From positions 1 to 36,210 of the forward strand of contig CALFAM010000101.1 of the NCBI GenBank assembly GCA_937948815.1: a stretch of DNA of 36,210 nt, in the 5' to 3' direction. The notes under the pieces are model-generated. The model worked only from the letters and a program-made list of their open reading frames with translations. It had not been told where the DNA came from and ran no database searches. The translations under genes were made by a program, and so were the position numbers. Shown piece after piece: positions 24,061 through 31,318 of this stretch (the first letter of the stretch is position 1; every line of letters begins with the position of its first letter). Source of the DNA: an uncultured bacterium. GTDB taxonomy: Bacteria; Acidobacteriota; Thermoanaerobaculia; Multivoradales; J023.

Positions 24061-25302
24061 ATGGCCAAAGCGGTGCGCACGGAGCAGGGCCCTCTGCGGG
24101 TGGTGGCGGTCTACAACCGCTACCTGGCCCGTGGTGGAGAGGACGACGTCTTCGAGTCCGATGTCGCCCTGATGCTGCGCCACGGCTGGGAGGTCGTCCC
24201 GGTGACCGTCCGCACCGAGGTGCCGCGTGCTTTCACCCAGCGGTTGGGCTTCGCGGTCGACACCATCTGGTCACGGTCCTGGTACCGTCGTTTTCGGGCG
24301 TTGCTGCGCTTGGTTCGGCCTCAAATCGTCCATGTCTACAACTCGTTTCCCCGCTTCTCGCCATCGATCTTCGCAGCCTGTCGACGCGAAGGTGTTCCCG
24401 TGGTGCTGACGGTGCAGAACTACCGTCTCGGCTGCCCCAAGGCGACGTTCTACCGGGAGGGAGCGATCTGCGAGCGTTGCCTGGAGCGTCGCTTTGCCTG
24501 GCCAGGTGTTCGCTTCGGCTGCTACCACGGCTCGTCGCTCCAGACGGCAGTGGTGGCGTCGAGCACGGCGTTTCATCGTCTGATCGGCACCTGGCAGCGC
24601 CGCGTGAACCTTTACCTACCAGCCTCTGACTTCACACGCCAGAAGCTGATCGCGGCGGGCTTGCCGGCGGATCGCATTGCGATCAAGCCCAACTTCCGCC
24701 ATCCAGACCCTGGGCTCGGTACCCACGACGGGGACTTCTGTCTGTTCGTCGGGCGCCTGTCGGCGGAGAAGGGGATTCCAACCTTGCTGGCGGCAGCCGA
24801 AGCGCTCGATCGGGAGATCACGATCAAGGTCGTCGGCGACGGGCCGCTCCTGGCGGATGCGCAGGCCGCGGCGGAAACCGGGCACGGCGCGCGGGTCGAA
24901 GTACTCGGCCGTCAGCCCAACCGTCGGGTGATGGAGCTGATGCGCGCGGCGCGTTTCCTGATCTTTCCATCGGAATGGTATGAAGGGCTGCCGATGACCC
25001 TGATCGAGGCCTTCGCCTGCGGTCTTCCGGCCTTGGTCGGGCGCGTGGGTGCGGCAGCGGAAGCCGTTGGCGATGGTGTCGAGGGCTGCCATTTTGCGGC
25101 CGGTGATGCGGACGACCTCGGTGCCAAGCTCACCGCGCTCTGGCATGACGATAGGCGCCGGGGGGAGATGGCCGCCGCCGCCCGCGCCACGTACGAAGCT
25201 CGCTATACCGCGGACGCGAATATGTCCTTGATCCGCTCGCTCTACCAACGTGTCCTCGACCCAACGGCGCCGGAGGCCCATGATGACCCGCCCTCAGCCT
25301 GA
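24061..25302 (+). CDS. Glycosyltransferase family 4
   Basis: A 413-residue GT-B retaining glycosyltransferase. The N-terminal acceptor domain has VVAVYNRYLARGGEDDVFES and a cysteine-rich segment, RLGCPKATFYREGAICERCL...GCYHGS, seen in one GT4 subgroup. The C-terminal nucleotide-sugar domain has LFVGRLSAEKGIPTLLAA and the catalytic E-x7-E type block FPSEWYEGLPMTLIEAFACG. The donor sugar cannot be told. The ATG at 24061 is chosen because a longer in-frame version would lie inside the FkbM gene. It overlaps the second polymerase gene by 20 bp, so the stretch 21835-27121 is one translationally coupled unit. Confidence 0.88.
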   Translation: MAKAVRTEQGPLRVVAVYNRYLARGGEDDVFESDVALMLRHGWEVVPVTVRTEVPRAFTQRLGFAVDTIWSRSWYRRFRALLRLVRPQIVHVYNSFPRFSPSIFAACRREGVPVVLTVQNYRLGCPKATFYREGAICERCLERRFAWPGVRFGCYHGSSLQTAVVASSTAFHRLIGTWQRRVNLYLPASDFTRQKLIAAGLPADRIAIKPNFRHPDPGLGTHDGDFCLFVGRLSAEKGIPTLLAAAEALDREITIKVVGDGPLLADAQAAAETGHGARVEVLGRQPNRRVMELMRAARFLIFPSEWYEGLPMTLIEAFACGLPALVGRVGAAAEAVGDGVEGCHFAAGDADDLGAKLTALWHDDRRRGEMAAAARATYEARYTADANMSLIRSLYQRVLDPTAPEAHDDPPSA

Positions 25303-27121
25303 AGACCGAAACGACGCTGCCGTGCAAGCGCCGGTCCGATCCGCCGGTACGGATGTCGCTGGACAAGCCGCCGGCCAGACGGCTCAGCCGGCTGCGTCGG
25401 GTGAATGGATCGACAGCGAGTGGGCAGCCGGTGTGCTGGTGGCTGCCCTGGTCCTCGCGCCGGCTGCGTTCATCGGCTTACCCTTCGAGCTCGGCCTGCG
25501 TGCCCAGGCGGTGTCGCTGGTCACGGTTCTGGCGTTGATCGGCATTGCGGGGCGCGGGATGCCGCGGTTGCCCCCCCTGTTGATGGCGGGGCTGGCAGCG
25601 TACGCCGCCGCCGCCGTGTGGGGCGCCTCGGTCGGCCTGCTGTCTGGCTATCCGTTGCGCAATGTCGCGTCCCAGTCGCTTTCGATGCTGCTGTTGCCGG
25701 CGGCTGCCGTGGTCTTCGCGCGCCATCCCGCATGCCGGGCCCGAACCGTTGCCATCGCCCTCATGGTCGCGGTGGCCGGCGGCCTCGGTCTCTACCTGCT
25801 GGCGGGTGCGCTGCAGGCCCCGGAGCAGCGCGATTTCGAGATCGGTACGGGCATGCGTTTCGGTCCCAACCTTCGCCTGGCGACTTCGGCGACCCTCGCG
25901 TTGCTCCTCGGGATCGGTTGGTGGCGCGCCCGTCGTGTGCATCTCGCCTGGCTGGGCATTGGCCTGGCGCTTGCCGTGGTGATCATCGGACAGTCGCGGG
26001 GACAGTGGCTCGCGACGCTGGTCGGGCTGGTGATCTGGTTGGTGTTGGCGTTTCCGCGCGACCGCCGGCGTTCTCGGCAGGTACTGCTGGCGCTGGCCGC
26101 GACCGTGCTACTGGGCGCTGCGACTGTCTTCGGATTCACCGCGCTCACCCATGCGATGGACGATGTCGTTGCCGTGCACGAGGCGGAGAGCGCGATCGAT
26201 CTGAACGCGCCGTCGTGGGGCATCGAACGGGCGCAGCCGCTGATCCTCGATCAGCCGGCGTCGGTCAACGCGGGCGAGGCCATCGAAGTCCGCGGGCGGT
26301 TCGCCGGAACGCGCGGTGGCCGAGCCATTCTCTGGCTGGCTGGCCGGGATTCCAACGACCGTCTCCGCTACCGCGCCTGGCCGATCATCCGCGGCACAGG
26401 CTCGTGGGCCGATCTTCGATTCGCCATTCGCCCGCCGGAGGACGTCGTGACCTGGCGCGTCGGCATCACGCCGCAGGAAGGGCAATGGGCCGCCGAGGAG
26501 GTCGAGTTGGTCGCCCTGCGCTGTTGGCTGTCCTCACCCTGGCGCATGGCGACGGGCCTGCCGGTGACCGAGCGTCTGGGCACCGGCGGTATCGATGTGC
26601 AAGAGGATGCCCCGCTCCGGGTGGCGCGTGGTTTGAGTGCGCGCTTTTCACGTCTGCTGTGGGCACTGCGCGAGCCCTTGGGGGACACCACGATCGCCTA
26701 CCGCGCCGCGGAAACCGAGGCCGTTGTCGAGACGTGGCGAAGCGCCGGATGGCTGCGGCGTCTGAGCGGCTTTGGCCTGGGAGCGACCTTCGCGTTCGAG
26801 AACCCGAGCTGGGACGCTGAAGGCCAGCGGGTGCGCGCCTCCGAAGCCAGTTACATCCACAACTTCTACGTCTTCCTGTTCTTCAAGCTCGGCTTGTTCG
26901 GGCTCGTCGCCCTCGGCGGCTTGCTGGTGATCGCCGCATGGACCGTGCGCCGCAGCCGACAAACGCGTGCGTGGGCCCCCGCTGCCGTTGCCGCCGCCTG
27001 GGTGGCCTACCTGTTGTGGAGTGTGTCGTCGCCGGAGATCCTGGACTTCCGGCTGGCGCCTCTGTGGGGTGTTTTGGTGGCCATCTCGGCCCGCGGCGAG
27101 ACTCAGGCGCTGCGCGAGTAG
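25283..27121 (+). CDS. O-antigen ligase/polymerase-type protein with a beta-rich insert in the periplasmic loop
   Basis: A 612-residue Wzy/WaaL-family membrane protein, much longer than the usual 400-480. About nine helices fill residues 45-290 (LPFELGLRAQAVSLVTVLAL onward, with the family arginine in VIIGQSRGQWLATLVGLV). Then comes an inserted soluble region, about 292-500. Its first part (about 315-411) reads like a jelly-roll: VNAGEAIEVRGRFAGTRGGR, ILWLAGRDSNDRLRY, TGSWADLRFAIRPPEDV, TWRVGITPQ. The family motif resumes at SYIHNFYVFLFFKLGLFGL with H526, followed by two or three final helices. The insert could hold the glycan acceptor. The ATG at 25283 is 6 nt after GGAGG; the ATG at 25280 is also possible. 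The last 19 bp are antisense to the convergent sulfotransferase gene. Confidence 0.78.
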   Translation: MTRPQPEDRNDAAVQAPVRSAGTDVAGQAAGQTAQPAASGEWIDSEWAAGVLVAALVLAPAAFIGLPFELGLRAQAVSLVTVLALIGIAGRGMPRLPPLLMAGLAAYAAAAVWGASVGLLSGYPLRNVASQSLSMLLLPAAAVVFARHPACRARTVAIALMVAVAGGLGLYLLAGALQAPEQRDFEIGTGMRFGPNLRLATSATLALLLGIGWWRARRVHLAWLGIGLALAVVIIGQSRGQWLATLVGLVIWLVLAFPRDRRRSRQVLLALAATVLLGAATVFGFTALTHAMDDVVAVHEAESAIDLNAPSWGIERAQPLILDQPASVNAGEAIEVRGRFAGTRGGRAILWLAGRDSNDRLRYRAWPIIRGTGSWADLRFAIRPPEDVVTWRVGITPQEGQWAAEEVELVALRCWLSSPWRMATGLPVTERLGTGGIDVQEDAPLRVARGLSARFSRLLWALREPLGDTTIAYRAAETEAVVETWRSAGWLRRLSGFGLGATFAFENPSWDAEGQRVRASEASYIHNFYVFLFFKLGLFGLVALGGLLVIAAWTVRRSRQTRAWAPAAVAAAWVAYLLWSVSSPEILDFRLAPLWGVLVAISARGETQALRE

Positions 27122-27921
27122 CCGAGCGCGTCGAGCACGGGCGCGCAAGCAACTTCGATGGCTGCTGCGGCTTCCGGCGTCAGCTTTTGACGCCAGCCTT
27201 CCACCTGCCCCTTGCTCACGTGGCTCAGGGCCTGATCGGTCTTCTGGAACCCAGCGCCGGCTTCCTTGCGCCGCATGCGTTCGATGGTGTTGTCCGCGAT
27301 TGCGCGCGCGATGGTTTCTTCGTCGGTAGGAAGGTCGAGGAAGCGGGCGACCCGCGTGACTTGCGGGTGCGGCTCGGCGCGCAGATCTTCGTAGCGTACG
27401 ACCAGGACGTGTCCCTCGTTGCGCGAAGCCTCGAGCCAGCCTCGAGCGTGGGCAGCCCAGGTTCCGAGACCGTGAACCTGTCCCTTGACGAAGGTCTCCA
27501 CGAAGGCATCCAGCTCGCCGTCGAAGTTGCCGAACATGCGCGTGTGCCGGTGCTCGGAAAGCACGACATCGCGAGGATCCCGGACCAGGTAGATCGCGCG
27601 CTGGTAGTAGCGCGGGTCGTTCTCGTGCGTCTTGAAGAGTCGGCCGCCATCGGCGAGTAGCGGGCGGGCCTGGTGGTGCTCGCCGACGTAGGGAATCGCG
27701 GCGTTGACGGCTGGCCATTCGCCTGCTTGCCCGGTGGTGAGCTGGTAGAGCAGGAATCGAATCCAGGTGTTTCCCGAGCGCGGGTAGGAGGCGAGCGCGA
27801 CGTCGGCGGGACGGAGGCCACGGTGCCGTAGACGGACGCGCAGGGGACGCAGGCCACTACGCTCGAGGAGGACGCGGCTCCAGCGCAGCATGCGACCGAC
27901 AGTGGGATGGGTGGAAGCCAT
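27103..27921 (-). CDS. Sulfotransferase (Sulfotransfer_1-like), opposite strand
   Basis: A 272-residue sulfotransferase, paralogue of the one at 20903-21766. The 5'-phosphosulfate loop is ALASYPRSGNTWIRFLLYQL, the 3'-phosphate site is AIYLVRDPRDVVLSEHRH, and VVRYEDLRAEP and SKGQVEGWRQKLTPE follow in order. The start at 27921 (MASTHPTVGRMLRW) is preferred. The longer frame from 27972 would place its start inside the terminator hairpin at 27958-27985. It ends within the last codons of the second polymerase gene (19-bp convergent overlap) and is the only biosynthetic gene of the locus on the minus strand, so it is controlled separately. Confidence 0.83.
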   Translation of the reverse strand: MASTHPTVGRMLRWSRVLLERSGLRPLRVRLRHRGLRPADVALASYPRSGNTWIRFLLYQLTTGQAGEWPAVNAAIPYVGEHHQARPLLADGGRLFKTHENDPRYYQRAIYLVRDPRDVVLSEHRHTRMFGNFDGELDAFVETFVKGQVHGLGTWAAHARGWLEASRNEGHVLVVRYEDLRAEPHPQVTRVARFLDLPTDEETIARAIADNTIERMRRKEAGAGFQKTDQALSHVSKGQVEGWRQKLTPEAAAAIEVACAPVLDALGYSRSA

Positions 27922-27957
27922 GTGTCTCGGCGGCGGTAGAAAGGCCCCAAAACCAAG

Positions 27958-27985
27958 AACGCCGAGCCGCAAGCGGCTCGGCGTT
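27958..27985 (-). terminator. Strong Rho-independent terminator
   Basis: AACGCCGAGCCG and CGGCTCGGCGTT form a perfect 12-bp stem with the 4-nt loop CAAG. On the minus strand the stem is followed by TTCTTGGTTTT, and it lies about 40 nt after the stop of the secreted-protein gene at 28027-28692. It would also insulate the downstream sulfotransferase from that gene. Confidence 0.85.
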
Positions 27986-28026
27986 ACGAAGGACCGGAAA
28001 ATCGGTCTTCGACTCGGTCTCGAACC

Positions 28027-28692
28027 CTAGCGGGTGGAGACGTACTCGTCGAGGAGGTACGAACCGTTGGCGCCTGCGGCGACAGCGTTACCGGCGTGGC
28101 CGATACGCGCGTTGTCAACCTCGAAGGGGCTGTCGATGCCGTTGACGACCGAGGTCTCGACGTCGTTACGGAAGATCCGAAGCTCGCCATCGTCAGCACC
28201 GGCGGCGCTGGCGGCGGTCCACTCGAAGCCGACCTTCAGGGGGTCGCCGTTACCGGGGAAGAAGAAGAGCGGAGCCTGCTCCCAGAAACCCGGGTTGGTC
28301 GAGTTGAGGTCCTTGTACCAGACGAAAGCAGTGTAGCTGCCGTTGTTCAGGCGACGGAGGTAGTAGCGGAGGTGCTCACGCGAGAAGCCTTCGCGGTTAC
28401 CGAACGCACGGAAGTGGGCGACACGGCAGTTGACGCCGGCGCAGAGGCTGACGTTGTTGTGGTCGATGAAGTAGTTGACGTTGAACGTCTGCTCATTGAC
28501 CGGATGCTGGCTGATCACAGCCGCCTCACCGCCTGTCAGCGGCGTGGGGAAGGTGACCTCCAGCGCGTTGCCCGTGCCGTTCAGGCCCGGCTGCACCACC
28601 GCGAGTGACGGCGGAATGGCGAGGGCGGGCAAGGCCAGGCAAAATGAAGCCATCACGACCAAGGCCACGCGAGTCCAAGTAACATTTTTCAT
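28027..28692 (-). CDS. Small secreted protein, probably concanavalin A-like/LamG-type beta-sandwich
   Basis: A 221-residue exported protein. The signal peptide is residues 1-25 (MKNVTWTRVALVVMASFCLA, cut after LPALA). The mature part has a YFIDHNNVSLC...VNC pair of cysteines and NGSYTAFVWYKDLN. It ends in FEVDNARIGHAGNAVAAGANGSYLLDEYVSTR, given here in part: the pattern ending LLDEYVSTR is like the C-terminal strands of LamG/ConA-like sandwiches (usually ...GtlyFDeFvS.R). The ATG at 28692 has AAGGAGG upstream, at rather long spacing. A strong terminator and apparently GC-optimal codons suggest high expression. It sits alone on the minus strand inside the polysaccharide locus; a surface or matrix protein that binds the polymer is an inference, and no enzyme motif was seen. 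Confidence 0.6.
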   Translation of the reverse strand: MKNVTWTRVALVVMASFCLALPALAIPPSLAVVQPGLNGTGNALEVTFPTPLTGGEAAVISQHPVNEQTFNVNYFIDHNNVSLCAGVNCRVAHFRAFGNREGFSREHLRYYLRRLNNGSYTAFVWYKDLNSTNPGFWEQAPLFFFPGNGDPLKVGFEWTAASAAGADDGELRIFRNDVETSVVNGIDSPFEVDNARIGHAGNAVAAGANGSYLLDEYVSTR

Positions 28693-29457
28693 GAGTTTCC
28701 GATCCTCCTTGGGGCTGTCGAAGAGCTCCCGCTGCTGCAAAAGTGGCGTTTCACGCGCGACGGCGAAGCGAATTGACAAACTCTTTGAGGACTCTACTGA
28801 GAGCCCCGCGCCGGTGTCAAGTCGTTCTGTGGTCCTTTTGACCTGGATCGAGTACGACTTCTGCCGGATGCCAAACGGGTTCATTCAATCCTTTCGCCTC
28901 GTCTGCTGGTTGCTTAGAGTACCGGGTGTCGGGCATTCCTTCGATGAGAGGCAATATCTGTGACCTCGGTGTGCCCGAGCGTCGTGGATGAAGCCCACCC
29001 AAACGAGTCGAGGTCCGGGCCAACCCTTTTGGTCAGAAGGTTTAGCGCAATACTCGTGACGATCGCGATGCCGAACCGGGTGGCATGGCGGTGGTTGCTC
29101 GGTCTCCAGGACAGTCTGGCCGCCGCCAGGTGGCCGGCGGCTTCCTGCTGCTGGTTCTGCTGTCGGCAGGGTGCTGCGTGCGAATCTTCACAGCCTGGGT
29201 GAGCGTCTGCTAGGCTTCGGCTGCTAGCGCCCGATTGGCCGTGCCCCGATTGGCCGTTCATTGTGCCTTCGACGGAATCAGCCTCGGATTGGGGCATTGA
29301 TCTCGGCAAGGCAGTCATGCCGACAAGGCGTCCTTTTCAACGGACCCCGCGGTCCGCGACGACCGAGTCGAATCTCTTCTCCTCGTGCATCAGTAGTACG
29401 TAAACGACCGGCAAACGTGTGATCCCGCGCCGCGGGCGCATGGTGGAGAACAAGACG
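28693..29457. other. 765-bp mainly noncoding region between divergent genes
   Basis: This should hold the promoters of the secreted-protein gene (minus) and of the epimerase operon (plus). A 6-bp hairpin CGGACC/GGTCCG lies at 29341-29356. A tandem CCCGATTGGCCGT repeats at 29230-29242 and 29245-29257 (15-bp period). One small candidate gene lies at 29085-29213: 42 codons whose product has a lipoprotein-like signal (GGFLLLVLLSAGC) but no ribosome-binding site. No clear -10/-35 pair could be assigned, and open frames on the minus strand here look random. Confidence 0.5.
29230..29257. repeat. Two-copy tandem repeat
   Basis: CCCGATTGGCCGT occurs twice with a 15-bp period about 200 bp upstream of the epimerase operon. 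A weaker CGGATTGGGG follows 25 bp later. It contains a CCAAT-like core (ATTGG) in each copy and could be a regulator-binding array or chance slippage. Confidence 0.5.
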
Positions 29458-30474
29458 ATGAGCCAGAAACGAGTTCTGGTTACCGGAGCAGGCGGCTTTA
29501 TTGGCCACCACCTCGTGACTTTCCTGAAGCAGCGCGGCTACTGGGTGCGCGGCGTCGATCTCAAGGCGCCCGAATTCGGCACGACCGAAGCCGATGAGTT
29601 CGAGATCCTCGATCTGCGCCGCTGGGCTGATTGCCTGCAGGCAACCCGGGGCATGGACCAGGTCTACGCGCTGGCCGCTGACATGGGTGGCATGGGCTTC
29701 ATTAGCGCCAATCACACCCAGATTCTTCACAACAACATCCTGATCAACACCCATACGCTGGAAGCCGCGCGGCTCAATGGCGTGAGTCGCTACCTCTACT
29801 CGTCGTCGGCCTGCATCTATCCGGAGTATCGCCAGACCGACGCCGAGGTGACGCCGCTCAAGGAAGAAGACGCCTACCCGGCGCAGCCACAAGACGCCTA
29901 TGGCTGGGAGAAGTTGATCACCGAGAAGCTCTGCCACTACTACAGTGCGGAGCACGCGATCGAAACGCGGGTGGTGCGCTTCCACAACATCTTCGGGCAA
30001 CTGGGCACCTGGGACGGTGGCCGCGAGAAGGCGCCGGCCGCGCTCTGCAGGAAGATCGCGCAGGCCAAGCTCACGGGCAACCACGAGATCGAGATCTGGG
30101 GAGACGGCGAGCAGACCCGTTCCTTCTGCTTCATCGATGACTGCCTCGAAGGCATCTATCGCCTCATGCAGTCCGACTACGCAGAGCCGCTGAACCTCGG
30201 ACAAGATCGCCTGGTCACGATCAACGAGCTGGCGGACATCATTGCCGACGCGGCTGGGATCAGCGTCTCGCGCAAGCACATTCCGGGGCCACAGGGCGTG
30301 CGCGGCCGTAACTCCGACAACACGCGTCTGCGCGAGGAGTTGGGCTGGGAGCCGCAGATCTCACTCGAAGAGGGACTCGGACGTACCTATCGCTGGATCG
30401 AGGAGCAGCTGCGTGCCCGCCATGCGCAGGAAGCCTCGGCCGCACCTGTCGCCGAGCCTGCCGCGGTCGGCTGA
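29458..30474 (+). CDS. GDP-mannose 3,5-epimerase-like NDP-sugar epimerase
   Basis: A 338-residue extended SDR enzyme. Residues 5-17 hold the NAD-binding VLVTGAGGFIGHH. The catalytic set matches plant GDP-mannose 3,5-epimerase: C119 in SSACIYPEY, Y148/K152 in DAYGWEKL, K191 in GTWDGGREKAPAALCRK, and GPQGVRGRNSDNTRLREELG near the C-terminus. These blocks are nearly identical to those I recall from Arabidopsis GME (C145, Y174, K178, K217). The expected reaction converts GDP-D-mannose to GDP-L-galactose and/or GDP-L-gulose in the cytoplasm, supplying an L-hexose for the polysaccharide. The ATG at 29458 has GGAG 9 nt upstream; two other in-frame ATGs lie upstream. It opens a plus-strand operon, with the GT26 gene 21 bp downstream. 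Confidence 0.88.
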   Translation: MSQKRVLVTGAGGFIGHHLVTFLKQRGYWVRGVDLKAPEFGTTEADEFEILDLRRWADCLQATRGMDQVYALAADMGGMGFISANHTQILHNNILINTHTLEAARLNGVSRYLYSSSACIYPEYRQTDAEVTPLKEEDAYPAQPQDAYGWEKLITEKLCHYYSAEHAIETRVVRFHNIFGQLGTWDGGREKAPAALCRKIAQAKLTGNHEIEIWGDGEQTRSFCFIDDCLEGIYRLMQSDYAEPLNLGQDRLVTINELADIIADAAGISVSRKHIPGPQGVRGRNSDNTRLREELGWEPQISLEEGLGRTYRWIEEQLRARHAQEASAAPVAEPAAVG

Positions 30475-30495
30475 GGCCGGTCTCGGTCATCTGCC

Positions 30496-31302
30496 ATGCC
30501 TACCCCGCGGGTAGACGTGCTCGGTGTCGGCGTCAGTGCCGTCAACATTCCGCTGGCGGCGGACACCATTGCCGGCTGGATCCGTGATCGAGCCGACCGT
30601 TTCGTCTGTGTGACGGGCGTCCACGGGGTGATGGAGAGCCAAGACGACCCCGAGCTTCGCGACATCCACAATCAAGCCGGCATGGTGACGCCCGACGGTA
30701 TGCCCCTGGTGTGGCTGGGCCGCTTCGGTGGTCAGCGCCACATGCGCCGGGTGTATGGCCCGGATCTGATGCTCGAGATTTGCCGCCGGTCGCCGGAAAC
30801 GGGCTGGCGGCACTTTCTCTATGGTGGTGCCGAGGGGGTGCCAGAGCTCCTGGCCGAGCGGCTCCAGGAACGTTTCCCCGGCCTTCAGATCGCCGGTACG
30901 TACTCGCCTCCCTTTCGCCCGCTGACGCCGGAAGAGGATGATGCCATCGTCACCCGAATCAACGGCTCGGGTGCAGACATCACCTGGATTGGCCTCAGTA
31001 CGCCCAAGCAAGAGCGCTGGATGGCGGCCCACGTGGGACGCGTCCATGGCGTCATGCTCGGGGTCGGCGCTGCGTTCGACTTTCACGCCGGGCTCAAGAA
31101 GCAGGCGCCCAAGATCTTCCAGCGCAGCGGTATGGAGTGGTTCTTCCGCATGGTGACGGAGCCGCGCCGGCTCGGCCCCCGCTACCTGATCAACAATCCT
31201 CGTTTTCTCTGGCGGATTGGTGGCCAGCTCGTGCGCCGGGGGGTTCCCGCGATGCCGCCGGCCGGCGCGTCGGCTGGTGGATCGCCATCCGACGTCGGCT
31301 AG
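30496..31302 (+). CDS. WecG/TagA/CpsF-family glycosyltransferase (GT26)
   Basis: A 268-residue GT26 enzyme of the type that adds the second sugar (ManNAcA, ManNAc, glucose and others) to a lipid-linked first sugar. Signatures are VDVLGVGVSAVNIPLAA, GMVTPDGMPLVWLGR with the probable catalytic aspartate, LYGGAEGVPELLAERL, WIGLSTPKQERWMA and LGVGAAFDFHAGLKKQAP, then EWFFRMVTEPRRLGPRYL. The ATG at 30496 is 21 bp after the epimerase stop; the initiating transferase starts 17 bp after its end. It is a membrane-associated cytoplasmic enzyme. Confidence 0.9.
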   Translation: MPTPRVDVLGVGVSAVNIPLAADTIAGWIRDRADRFVCVTGVHGVMESQDDPELRDIHNQAGMVTPDGMPLVWLGRFGGQRHMRRVYGPDLMLEICRRSPETGWRHFLYGGAEGVPELLAERLQERFPGLQIAGTYSPPFRPLTPEEDDAIVTRINGSGADITWIGLSTPKQERWMAAHVGRVHGVMLGVGAAFDFHAGLKKQAPKIFQRSGMEWFFRMVTEPRRLGPRYLINNPRFLWRIGGQLVRRGVPAMPPAGASAGGSPSDVG

Positions 31303-31318
31303 CCGAGCGACGACGACC

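Noticed and set aside
28914..29318. 134-codon minus-strand frame upstream of the epimerase operon
   Set aside because: No ribosome-binding site, no recognisable motif, and composition like noncoding DNA.
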